Origin: Xenoacremonium recifei | Lineage: Eukaryota; Ascomycota; Sordariomycetes; Hypocreales; Nectriaceae | Reading direction: 5' to 3' | Length of the DNA: 64,000 bases | NCBI GenBank assembly: GCA_012184525.1 | Contig: WOFQ01000014.1 | Location: forward strand, 1-64,000 | Shown: piece after piece, positions 52,017-63,140 of the stretch | How positions within the stretch are numbered: the first letter of the stretch is position 1 | Layout: every line of letters begins with the position of its first letter | Position numbers and translations under genes: made by a program | Notes under the pieces: model-generated | Database searches by the model: none | Seen by the model: only the letters and a program-made list of their open reading frames with translations | Told to the model about the DNA's origin: nothing

Positions 52017-55000
52017 TTACTCCCCAGGACCACGGTCCGCGTTCCGTCTCAACTGCTCTGCCTCTCTTACTTCCATGAGACTCGAAGACTCGTCGAGCGC
52101 GTCATCATCGTCATCGTCGTCGTCATCGCTTTGTGCTCCGCCTGAGGCACTCTCGCCGACGGCTTGCTCCACGGGGCGACGGCGCTTCTCGAAATCTTGC
52201 TTATGAGCTTCAGCCAAGATCTTAGAGAAGTTGCGTCGTACGCCAGAGCTGGTGTCAGGTCTACGGCGAACAGCGGCACCTTCTTCGGCGGCGGCAATGC
52301 CAGTGGACGTGCCCGTGGGCCGGCGGATGGGTTGCTCTTCGACAGGGGACTCGATCGTGGCACGGGACTCGGGGCGGCCACCGTCGCTGCTGGTGCGGTC
52401 GATGAGTGGCTCGATGCGGTATGGCAACGGGACGTCTCGAGAGGCTTTGTACTGAGCGACGTTGGCACAGTGCTCGTTCTCAACGCGGAATAGTGCCCAC
52501 ATGCCACGGCGGGTGACTTCCATGAAAGAGACCATAAACGAGACGATCGTCGAGTGTTGCGTGTTATGCGTGAAGATGGCGTAGAAGATCCAGGCGAAAC
52601 GTACTATGGGATCGATGATCATGATGGCGTAGTAGAGCCAGCGGCGCTTGAGGGCAAGGATGTCGCGGAGACAGAAGTGTCGTGACTGCGGCTGGAGGAG
52701 CGAGAAGTCCATGAACAGGTCCCAGATTGCTAACAGGTCATGAGCTCATGAGACGTGATGTGGCAAAGGGTATGAGATGACTTACAGCAGTAGATGCTGT
52801 TGACTGTCTGGAAGGTAACCAACAGCGCAAGATTAGTCCGTGTGTTGTCTATCCGGTACAGCGAGAGCATGACAGCGCCCAAGATAGTTGCCGTGTACTT
52901 TCCACCGTTGACGAGATGAGGGAAGATGTTTCGAGTATCTTTGTATCGACGAAAGCATTGCAGCAAACGCCAGATCGGCGGGAGGGCGACCAGGAACCCA
53001 AGTGCCCTGGAATGGTTCGAGTTGCACTGGGTTGGATTGTTCCACTTGTTAGCGTAAAGGCAAAAGAACAATTCGATATTCTAGTCATATATCACTATCA
53101 GTATTGCTTTCCTTATGTGGGATGTCAACTCTACGTACCGCCGTGGCATAAGTGAGCGAACAGTAGATATCACCAAGGAAGAAATCTCGGAACTCGACCG
53201 GGTAGAGACCAGCAAGAAGCAGCCGCCACTATGATGTACTGTCAGTAGATTGGTCATGACCTGCTCAGGGACAAGCAACTTACATGAGAATAGGCCGTCC
53301 ACTTTCGGCTCCGGTGCCATATGATAGGAGCAGGGAAGAAGATTATGAGTGCCGAGAAGCCGATCAACACAACCGGATAATATATGAACATGTCTGGCGA
53401 GCCATATCTGCTAAAGTTGACCCACATGAACAAGCCCAGGACGAGGAAGAAGAAGCTCGGGAACTGTGCCAGCTGCCGCCAGTCAAGGTGGTGCCGCTGG
53501 TCGAACTCGAAGATAAAGGGGTAGTTGACCTTGTTCCTGGTCCAGATGCAACAGTCGATGCAAAACCAGGCAAAGAGGTATAGCATGAGGAAGTATCCGC
53601 CATAGATCTGCATCAAGAAGCTTGTCTGTTGCCGGACCGTTGGATCATCGTCAAACAGCAGCTGGGCACCGTAGATGACACCTTGAATAGTAAACACGGC
53701 GCCAGTGCCGATGAGCAACCCGCTCTGGAACGTGCTGAAGGACTGGTCATCAGGCTTCTTGGTGAGACTGCGCAGCTTGCCGGCAGCGAGCTTGTGGTTG
53801 CCACGCTCAAAGTAACGAGCATAAAGGTCTTCAACGGCCCGGATGTGGCCCTCGAGCACGTCACTGTTGACGAACCATGACTTGTTCACCTTCTCATTCA
53901 GGTATCGGTAGGGAGGGCGGGCATTAACGGCCTTGTCATACTTCTTGTTCAGCTTGCGGAATGCAGTGCGGTTCAGTAGGGCATAGGACTTGAGCAACTC
54001 TAGACCACGGTAGAACTCCTGAAGAGCCAGCTTGAGCTTCCGCTTAGCAGTTCGGTATGGTACTTCATGATGCTCCGGTCGACGGATGTAGTCGCGAGAG
54101 GCATCGCCACGCATGGGGTTTACCACGGGCGTTCGGGTCATCTTCTGCAGGGCCTTGGAGTTTGGACCTGGAGGGAAGATCTTGGCCTTGATGGGGTTCA
54201 CCCAGCCATTGATCTTATCCGTGCCATTCTCGCGGCCGCCGTCATGAGACACGCGATCTCCCTTGTCGAGCTCGTCTGCCATCTCCTGGATACGGCGGTT
54301 GCGCATCTCGTGAAGCTGGATTCGCAGGATGTTCAGGCGCTGACCAGCCTGTTCCTCCTTCATCTTGTAGAATGTCTCGACCTTGTCCAGCTCCTCGTCG
54401 AGGAAATCGAAGAACTCCTGTTCCCGCTCGCGCACCAGGTCAATGTTCTGCATGCCAAACTCGTTGCGGCTCGTCGATGTGTGGGTGAACAGTCGGCGCA
54501 GATGCGACGGGGACTCGACCGTCGAGGCCGTGTTGCGCTTCGACACGGCCTGGAAAGCCGGAGTGTTCAAACCGGGTACTGCATCGGAGAGAGACACGCT
54601 TCGTCGAGGAGCCAGCCGGTTCAGCGTCTTGCGAACGGTCTCGGCCGCCGTAGCGTGCTCGGGAGGGTTCGAGTGCACCTGCATTGCCGGCGCGGGCAGC
54701 TCGAAGGTGTTGCGGCCGTCGGGAATAGCTTCATGTCTGCTCGTCGGGCGCGTGTCGGTTGGCGATCGGTCTGGGGGCGTTGCCACGAAGCTGCCATAGG
54801 ACATCTTGGCGCCCAGTCGGTTCAAGGCTTCGCGCTCGCGGCCCTGCGACGAGGGAATCGGCCGTGCAGTCGATTCCGTCGAGGCAGTGCCTGGCGCAGC
54901 GGAAGCTCCATTGCTGGTGCCATTGCTCCTGTCCTTGTTCTTCCCATTCGCTTGTTGGGGCGTTCGCGGCGAGAAGAAGGTCGGTGTTCGTCGTGGGAGC

Positions 55001-55219
55001 GTCGAAGGAGTCGCATTCGCTCGGCCGATGGCGCGCGTTACGGCCTTGACGTACTTCTTGCCGGCCTTGTAGTTGAGGTACTTGATGCGCCACTCTAAGG
55101 TAGAGTTTCTGTCAGTATCGTCGTCGCAGATGCTGTTGTTTTGTTGGGCTCAGATTGGGCACGGAGGGAGAATGCTCACCAGGCACGGCCTCGCGTTCAA
55201 GCTCCTTTGCAAACTTCAT
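52017..55219 (-). CDS. SYG1: SPX-EXS protein (SYG1/XPR1-like)
   Basis: Five exons: 55219-55180, 55094-53284, 53228-53139, 53080-52786 and 52729-52017 (982 aa). The N-terminus MKFAKELEREAVPEWRIKYL is the SPX domain start. An SPX body with a long Ser/Thr/Pro-rich insert follows, then KRKLKLALQEFYRGLELLKSY, the end of SPX. The EXS domain has several membrane segments (GVIYGAQLLF, FSALIIFFPAPIIW) with WRLLLAGLYPVEFRDFFLGD and ALGFLVALPPIWRLLQCFRRYKD. The tail is charged and Asp-rich (SDDDDDDDDDALDE). Known homologues export phosphate or sense inositol pyrophosphates and act in the plasma or Golgi membrane. All introns are phase-consistent. The symbol is by homology class. Confidence 0.92.
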
Positions 55220-55471
55220 GGCAAAGCCATATCAGGAAATCGAAATTGGAATCCCCGTCGAGGTTTCTGCAGGGATGGGCGCCTCCAATGCGACGGGATG
55301 GATTCTTGAAGTTGGATGTGAAGATGGAAAGCTTCTAGCGGAGATCGAAGATCGGCCTGTGATAACTCGCCGCGCCTAAACGTGCCAGTCGTTCTCTCCC
55401 CTGATTGATTGGCAGTTCTCCTACGCAAGTCGGGAAGCTGCCCCTCACCAGGATGCTGGGAAATTTTTTCT

Positions 55472-55479
55472 TGACGTCA
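55472..55479. promoter_or_regulatory. CRE palindrome TGACGTCA
   Basis: A perfect CRE/ATF-type palindrome lies 253 bp upstream of the SYG1-like ATG. It is a plausible bZIP site. Confidence 0.5.
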
Positions 55480-56299
55480 GGCACTAATAATAAGACATTC
55501 CAGGGTCTGGAATTAAGGCCAGCGCAAAATCAGGTGGAATGGACGAACGCGGACGGATCTAATCAGCCGTCTGGGGAAATCTAGTGGCTGCTTGCCGCTG
55601 GCTCCATAGCCAGTTTGATGAAGGACGGCTTGGAGATGATAGTCAGGTCACAATATCTGGTCGAAGCGGTGTGATTTGGCGAGACGCTTCTTTTTGCGAT
55701 CCGTGTCTCCTCTAACGGTCAGGCTGATTCCTTGCAAAGTCTCGAGACAACGTTGTGATCTCTCAGCTGGCGCCACAACCGTTGCCACCAGGTCTCACGT
55801 CCCACGCAGTGAACCGTGTGCGAAACGTAGCGACTCCTATTGCAAGATTACCGCCTCTTGTGTGATTGGCCTTCATTGGGCTTCAATCAGAGGTACAGTA
55901 GGGACTTTCCTTGCTGATAAGACAAAGGCAAGATCTAGACTCCAGAAACGAACAAATTCGAACAGTTTGGATGCCGGTCTAGGTTAGCAACAACCCCATG
56001 TCTTACCTTTTACTCAGAACCTCTCAGTTCAGATCTCGCGAGACAGTGTGAGATTGCAGCACGGCAGCAAGAGCCTAGAACAAAGAAGAATTTGGCTCTG
56101 TGCCATTACGGCCCGCCTCGCTCCAACAGCCACAAATGTCTCGCATCCTTTGTTTGTTTGAGCATACAAGTGCCATTGTTCACGAGAAGAGCATAAAAGC
56201 CTGTTGGTTCCCAGAATACGATATTGTCATAGACATTATTTTAAAGTATCACGAACCGTGATTCTAGAGATCATATGAACAAGCAAGGCTCCTCTTCAT

Positions 56300-56306
56300 A
56301 TAAAAG
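56300..56306 (+). promoter_or_regulatory. TATA box
   Basis: TATAAAA lies about 170 bp before the ATG of the Cys/Ser-rich gene, followed by an A/C-rich leader. Position and sequence fit a core promoter element. Confidence 0.55.
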
Positions 56307-56477
56307 GGCATCAAATGTCGATACCATAACACATCACAAAACATCAACACTTGCACATTCATCTACGAACAACACAACAAAACGAGAGCAATTCTCAGCA
56401 GTTACCTACTGATCACTCACAGTCACCACTGACACAACATCAAAAACCACCCCAAAAACTCTTCACTTACAAGCACG

Positions 56478-57119
56478 ATGTGCACCAACGTTTTTACTTA
56501 CTTTTTCTGCCCTTGTAACGAGGACGGTTGCAACGGTAAGAAAAGCAACGCCCACGGTTCGGGTAATGTCAAGAGAAAACTGTCCTTCACGGCTCAGCAG
56601 GCTCACCGAGGACTGTCGATGAACGGCAACCGCCGGCTCTCTACGTGTAGTAATGATAGTATGGGCAGCACTACCAGCCGTGTTAGCACTACAAGTACAA
56701 GCTATTTTAGCGTTACTAGCAATCCCAGTAACTGCGGTACAAGTAGCTGTACGAGCTGCCCTAGCTCCTGCGGCAAGCGCCCTCCAAGAAGCAACGGTCG
56801 ACGTCTTTCCACCGTAAGCGTGGGTTCCAACGCGTCCGGGTTTGGTGGCGGACGGGGGAAGAAAGATGATGTCAAGTATCCAGTGCGACTCGTTGAAGGT
56901 CGACGGGGCCACTTCACCGGCCAGGTGGTCGCTAGCCTTGACCCGTGCAGCGACTACGAGTATGAATGCATCAATGCCCCTCGAGGCCATAATAAGCCGG
57001 TTAAGTGCGCAGATACCATGGACGTGGACAAAGTCAAGTTCATGCAGCACCTCTGCAGATACTGCGATAGCCAGCAGCACAGCAAGTTCGAGCCCGAGGA
57101 GAAGAAGCACAACCTCTAA
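56478..57119 (+). CDS. Cys/Ser-rich protein of unknown function
   Basis: A single exon encodes 213 aa with no signal peptide. It opens MCTNVFTYFFCPCNEDGC, a Cys-rich start seen in a group of small ascomycete hypothetical proteins. The middle is Ser/Thr-rich with a CTSCPSSCGK block. The C-terminal part is basic and carries CADTMDVDKVKFMQHLCRYC, then a charged end. The Cys pairs could bind zinc, but no known finger fits. The long A/C-rich leader and a TATA box suggest a strongly or conditionally expressed gene. Function is unknown. Confidence 0.7.
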   Translation: MCTNVFTYFFCPCNEDGCNGKKSNAHGSGNVKRKLSFTAQQAHRGLSMNGNRRLSTCSNDSMGSTTSRVSTTSTSYFSVTSNPSNCGTSSCTSCPSSCGKRPPRSNGRRLSTVSVGSNASGFGGGRGKKDDVKYPVRLVEGRRGHFTGQVVASLDPCSDYEYECINAPRGHNKPVKCADTMDVDKVKFMQHLCRYCDSQQHSKFEPEEKKHNL

Positions 57120-60100
57120 AGCTAAACGAACTGACCTTTACTAACCCGCAGCCAAACTCCTATCCATACCGAAGGCCCGAGAATGTAAACGATGAAGGAA
57201 TAGACGAGATTTAAACCCAACCCTGTTTCAAAGAATATGTATGTGAGTTTCGCTAATATGAGCATAGTGACTATCTACCGAGAGGAAGGAATTGTTCGGA
57301 ACTGGAATCTGGACTGGCGATCATGACACTGGTCGAAAAAACGCATCCATGTTTTTGCAACGTTTCAAATACAAGTAGCTTGTGATATGCAGATCTAGGA
57401 TTTCAACCCCGACAGCGTAGTGGCGAGCACTACATTTCGTCATAGGCACGCGAAACAGCGTTGCAATGAACCTGCTGGCCAACTTGGCCTGTCCAACGAC
57501 ACACGGCCATGAGCTGTGTATGCTGAACATAAGTTCTCCAAGGGCATGAGCGATCGTCGAAGATTTTCGTCCACTTCGATCGGATCGTAAACAATCGCAA
57601 AGGCCGCATTGGCGGTCGGCAAGACAACGTGGTACAACTGCCATCCTCCATATAAATCATCGGGATGACTTCATCCCTTCCTGACGCGTAACAGCCCCGA
57701 GCTTGAGCTCTCGAGTGGCACCGTTTCCGATAAACAAAGTTTCACGGGTGAGCCTGTTCCGTGTTTCATCAACAAACGTTTCTCGGTCATGGGCGAATGA
57801 GAGGGCGACTGTGACCAAGTATGTTGCCTGGAGAAGGATTTCTGGGCTAACAAGACCGGCTTTTGGCACCTCCAAAAGCGTTCTGTGTGATTTGTACGAA
57901 GTAGTGGCTTGAAGATCCCCCGCATGGCAAGACCCCAGCAGCTGAAAGCTACGAGGACGCAGCCGTCCAGCTTATCCATCAACCCTAATGTGTCGGACAA
58001 GTCATGGTGGGTGGGTTTGGTTCCGGCTGGTCCTGTCAAAAGAGAGTCTCGGCCCACAGAGTGTTCAACTATCGATTTAGCGAGTGCGTGCATGGCTCGT
58101 CGTGGGCCAGTCGATCCAACTTCTCTCGCAGACTGGGCGTCGTTAGAGCGCACATGGAGAGGCAGTAGTCGGCCAGTGAGGGGCAAACACACGGCGAATG
58201 GGCACTGGGACGGTGACAACTGCGCACCGCTCAAGGCTTGGTGCGGTTCTCCAAGTCTGGATATGAAGGGTGAGCTCTCAAGTAAACCTGGTTCATGATG
58301 GTGGGCTCGGGTCGGAAACTGTGTGGTGGATTGGTCGTTCAGTAACAAAAACTTGGTCCTGTCGCCTTCTTGCGGAAGCCGCTATTGCGGAGGGGAGCAA
58401 TAACATGGATGGACTATATGCGGATAGTTATCGCCAACTGCTCGAAGGTCCTTATCCGGAGCATTTCGCCAGTGGTGGGGATCAGAAGCGTCATGGTCAA
58501 CGCATACTGTTGCTGTCGTTGCAACCCAATCCCCAGCTCATGAGCAGTAGTCAAAATGATCCCTGATGGCAGCAGGGTTCTAACCGCCAGAGGCTGCACC
58601 GGCTAGCATGTGTCTGGAACACACCGCCCAATGCGGCATCAACTGCGCGTCGAGATTTCAGGGTGTGGTCTAGAGAAGCCGTAGTATTCTGCAACGGCAG
58701 GATCGCGGCTAATGGCCAAGATTCAGATTCTGTGAGCTCCCATGCGATTCCTTGGTGAGTTTCTTGCAAGGCCTGCGGAGACAAAAACCAAGGCAGGATG
58801 GCATTCTGCCCATGGACGGATCGAGATCTTGAGCCCGCATCGGGATTTGGCTTCGGAGCTCATCCAAGTTGTCGGTCGATTCTTTTTCGCGGGGACCCAG
58901 TCTGCGGATGCACCGGCCGGGTCGCTAGATAACGGGATCGGGATGGCAGTCGAAAGACACTGTGGATCCTCGGGGCATCCAAGAGCGAGACTGACAGCTT
59001 TGAGAGTGAGACAATGGAGGCACACTTGGAGCTTTTGCTTGGTGCCTTGTGCCTTGTTCCTGATCGGGGAGGACGGAAGCGGATCGAAGAGGGTGTTGGT
59101 TGGCTTTGGACCACCCACATAAGGTCGGCTAGAAATGACTTGTCCTGCACGCCTATGATAGTTGAATATTCACAATCACTAAGCTCCATCAGGGAAGCAA
59201 AACGACTGTATTGCTGGAGTACAGGGTTTAGTATCGGTATTCGGGTTTGTCGGGCATTGGGACTTGGGAAGAGATTCTTCTGCTTAGTTCTCTGTGGGCA
59301 TGGACGTGTTAACCTTGCATGTGTGTATGTTGATGTCTTTGACGATGGTGTCGGTGGAGGTGATGGTGTAAAAGCTTGTGTGTATGGCTGTATCAAAGTT
59401 GACGGCTTGGCTGCGGCTGGCTTGCAAGAAAAGGAAGGCGTAAAATGTGGCCGACGCTGGATGGCCGACAGTTCGTCTGAAAGGGTGATAGTGTCAAGCG
59501 CCGTACCCAAGCCCATCGCCCATAGGGCTATAGCCAGGACTTTGAGCCAGCCATAATCCGCTTGGCTGACATTCGGACCGCTCCAGACTCGGGCACAGGT
59601 ACGTCCGAGACCAGTAATGACGCAGGACCGACAGCCTCTGGAAGAATTGAGGCTTTCGTCGGGCATGTCCTGGGGCTCAAGGGCTTGGGCCTTCTGGCTT
59701 GGTGGGTTGCATGCTTGCAGGGTTCTTGCTGGCGAATGTCACGGTAGCGTAGCGACTCCAGGAGGCTTTGCGTGAGTTGGCGGTGATGCTAACAGAAGGC
59801 AACGGCGAAGCCCGAGAGGCGACGGCCCACGTGGGGAAAGGCGGAGCCTGGCTGAGCTTACTTCTTACATGCCTCAGAGAACTGCAGTTTCGGTCTAATT
59901 GTCGCAGGTCTGTGTCTCTGCCTTGGACATCGCCCGTTCTCTGAGGCGGATGTCACGTCGTAGGGGCTATATGTGGCGTCCAGTATGGCGACAACTCGTT
60001 CAGGCCTTGGATTTCGGACAGGCCCAAAACCTTGATTGCGGCGTCGACGATGATGGAGTGACAGCTCCGACAATGTCGTCTCAGAACTTTGTTGGCACGC

Positions 60101-63100
60101 TGTGGGCATCGGACGAGGGTTGGTACTCGCGAGTGCCGGAGGGGAAAGAGGAGATGATCTGATATCCATTGACGAGGGTCGTGCAAATTCTCACCGGGGC
60201 CCCAAGTTGGTCGCGTCGGGTTTTCTCCTTGGGCCCGAATTGCTGTGAATCAACTTTTTGTCGGTTGAAGCTTGCACTTCTCTCCCCTCGGCGACCTGAC
60301 GCAGAAAGTTGAGTCTAGGCTCCGATGGCTAACGGAGCTGAGAAAGTGAGACCGCAGCGGGTGGTTGACATGAGCGAATTACAGCCGTTAACCCTCAGCC
60401 CTAGCACTTTTCAAGCTTGAGGAGCGCCTCAAAAGGTGGGCTCAGGAAGAATAAGCTCAGCTGAACAGGGCTCCAAGTGCGAGTAGAGAATGCACCCGTC
60501 CACGATGGTGGGGGAGGAGGGAAGCTTGAAACCAGAGAGTGTTTCTTTTTGCTTCTCACCGTATGTCTTGATAATTATGAGTCTCAGTTGCTCGCCGAGG
60601 TGTATCCCGGGAGAGACGGCCTCTTGACAATCCAGTAGAAATGTCAGGACCCGTGGATGCGACCTGGAGTTCGATTGGGCTCTGACAAGGACCCATGCCT
60701 GTACAGCATGTACATGAACTGCAACCTCGTTGCTTAGTGTTGGCTCACGGGATGGAGGGGATTCGCATGGGGGCCGTTTTCCGACAACTCGGCTGCATCG
60801 CTCGCTACCTAACTTTGGAAATCGGATTCCGTCCTCTTGCTCTTCTCCCAGGTGACTGAACGAACCGGCATTCTCGCAGAAAATGGCATGTCGCTTCCCC
60901 ATATTTCAGCTGCACGGCGCCGCACAGCCGGACGTCTGCATATTGACGGAACAATGATGATGGTCATGGTGAGAGAGTGCGCGTCCAGACAGCGAAGCAG
61001 ACGGTCTGCCTCGAGACGAAGTGGCTTTCAACCGGTCCCATAGACGGGTCTAGCCGCTGTGTCAAACCTGTTGCGTACTCAATGGTCTTATCCTTATCCA
61101 ACATCGCCTGGCTGCTTATCAGTTGGCATGAGATGGAAGGCATCTTGGTTCTACAGCTGCTGCAGCCAAAGGGACACCCCCCTGCTCCCCCGCGTATTGC
61201 GTGACCAGGGATTGGCAATGAACTGAAGCCACAGACAAGGGCAAGAGGGTGCAATGAATGCAAGTCTGGTTCCCATCCTGAGGTCAGCCGGGCCCTGGAT
61301 TGTGTGCTCCCTTGCCCGACGCTCGGGATGGTAGCCAGTCGCACGGAAGTCGTGATGGTTACCCGATTGGGTAGCTCTTCCTCATCGCTCATGTCGACTC
61401 TCGAGGACAAGATGGCCGTGGGAGTCATCTAGACTGCGGTTGTGTCGGCCGCTGACTGTATGGGGGACCAGTCGGAGCCTCGTCGTGAGTCCTGCTATCG
61501 ATCAGCCCTGCTGCCAGCCCATGCTAAGACTCCCTTGTCACCCCCACTTGCATTCTCCCACTTCCATCTGGATCTACTGCAGCATAGCGCTGTGATAGCT
61601 GGTGCTTGGCGCGGTCTCTGGGCTCATTCAGGGAATCGGACCCTCGCGAGGGTGCCGGCTAGACAGCCAAATCGCGACGGATTGTCTTGCTCTGGCCCTT
61701 GAAATTGACCCTGCAAACGAACTATTAGCGAGCTGCCGTGTGCCGCAATCTGGAAAGCCTGGGAAGTCTGCCTCCCTTGGATCTGTCCAGGCCCTCGTCG
61801 ACACATTGCTCATCTCCAGCCCGTCAGCCAAGACGTGGATTACGGACAGCCGGCAGCCATTCGTTCATTACATCACTTGGGCTTGGCTTACTAGCGCGAG
61901 TGATTGTGTGAGGTGTGAAGTGGAAATGCTGTTCTGTGCTGTCTGGGGTCAAGTGTCAAGTCAAGTCAGCGTCCGGGCGCCAGGCTCTTCCTCGGGAGAA
62001 ACTGGACCTTTGTTCAGCTGCACTTTCCTCCAGGCTCTGGCGCGCACTTTCCGTTTTCCCAGCCCCCCTCTGGCCTCTTCCCCTCTCCGGCCTGGATTCG
62101 GAAGCCTGATTCTCGCAACTTCTCGCAACTCGGCCGAATTCCCTCGTGCCGGCATTTTTTTATCCTCCTAGATCGAGCAGACGCGCGGGCTTCTTCGATA
62201 CCTTCTTCAGGCCTTCTTCCAAGGTTTCCAGCGAGAAAAACCACCGACTGGCCCGCTCGCCGCCGAGCTAACGAGGCCCAGGCTGGAACCGCTGGGGCCG
62301 ACAGACCAGACCTCCGCTAACAACAAACAACAAACAAAAACCTGCCAGCCAGCCCAACAGCATCATAGCGCTTAAGCCCGTGCTGCATCCCCGCTAGAGC
62401 CCAAAGGGGTGCTAGACGAGTGCCAAAGGGTGCCAGAAGACGCCAAAGAGTGCCCACCTCACTGCTGCCGCCGCTGTGACTGCATCCAGTCCAGTCCGGT
62501 CCCGGTCCACCCACCTCACCTCCGCCTGCAAGTGAGCGGCCAAGCGGCGCCCTCGACAAGCTCCTCCACTTCTCTGACCCATGCAACGTTGGACTGGCCC
62601 GACGAGGTGCCCTGGCGAGTCTTGACTGACGCCTGTACAGCCAGTCTTACAGCGGGAGCCGCGAGGTACTTACAGCTCTGGCCGCCCGCCCAACCATCGC
62701 CGCCAAAACCCTCCTTCTCAACCTCCTTCACCTCCCCCTCATCACCGACCTCGAACTCGACTCTCCTTTGGATCGCAGTGCCAGCCCTATATCGCGCCTT
62801 TCACCTGCTGGCAACTCTCCCTTCCCGAATTCTTGTGGCTGCGAGCGCGCATCGTCATTACTCCTAGCGGTCCCGTTGCATAGCATTGCGCTCTCGCACC
62901 GTCGCCCTTGCATTCCTCTCCCCCCATCCGCCCACGCCGTCTCAGGCTGCCTCACTTTGACGACCGATTGATTGCTGGGACTCACCTATCTGGGGCCCCG
63001 TCAGGCCAGCTCAGCTCAGCTCCGCCCGCCGCAGCCGAGCCCGCGAACGGGTCTTTGCTGCCCCTGCGACAGACGCACCACGCTACGGATTCTGACGCCT

Positions 63101-63140
63101 TTAAAACCCAGAGCCGCCCTCTGCGTGGCCAGCTTTGAAG
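57120..63140. other. Gene-poor region of about 6 kb
   Basis: Frames of 100-270 codons occur on both strands (58348-57671 and 59666-58860 on minus, 59014-59556 on plus), but none has a recognised domain, convincing start or splice context. Local features are small: AACAAACAACAAAC near 62330, a GTGCCAAAGGGTGCCAGA-type repeat near 62420, and CT-rich leader sequence from about 62450 onwards. The last part is probably the promoter and long leader of the downstream gene. Non-coding RNA genes cannot be excluded. Confidence 0.45.

Larger units (their letters stand above)
55220..56477. promoter_or_regulatory. Divergent intergenic region with CRE and TATA elements
   Basis: About 1.26 kb between two divergent starts. 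A perfect CRE is at 55472-55479 and a TATA box at 56300-56306. The A/C-rich stretch from about 56310 to 56470 looks like the leader of the Cys/Ser-rich gene. A short plus frame (55676-55987) has no domain. Confidence 0.5.

Noticed and set aside
57671..58348. 225-codon minus-strand frame in the gene-poor region
   Set aside because: It has no recognised motif, and other frames in the same stretch are equally open.
58860..59666. 268-codon minus-strand frame in the gene-poor region
   Set aside because: Pro/Ser/Thr-rich with no domain; overlaps an equally open plus frame.
61600..61670. tRNA-like segment with GGTCCGATTCC on the minus strand
   Set aside because: The B-box-like part has one mismatch, but no A box, acceptor stem or anticodon arm pairs correctly. 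The sequence is better explained by two small hairpins.
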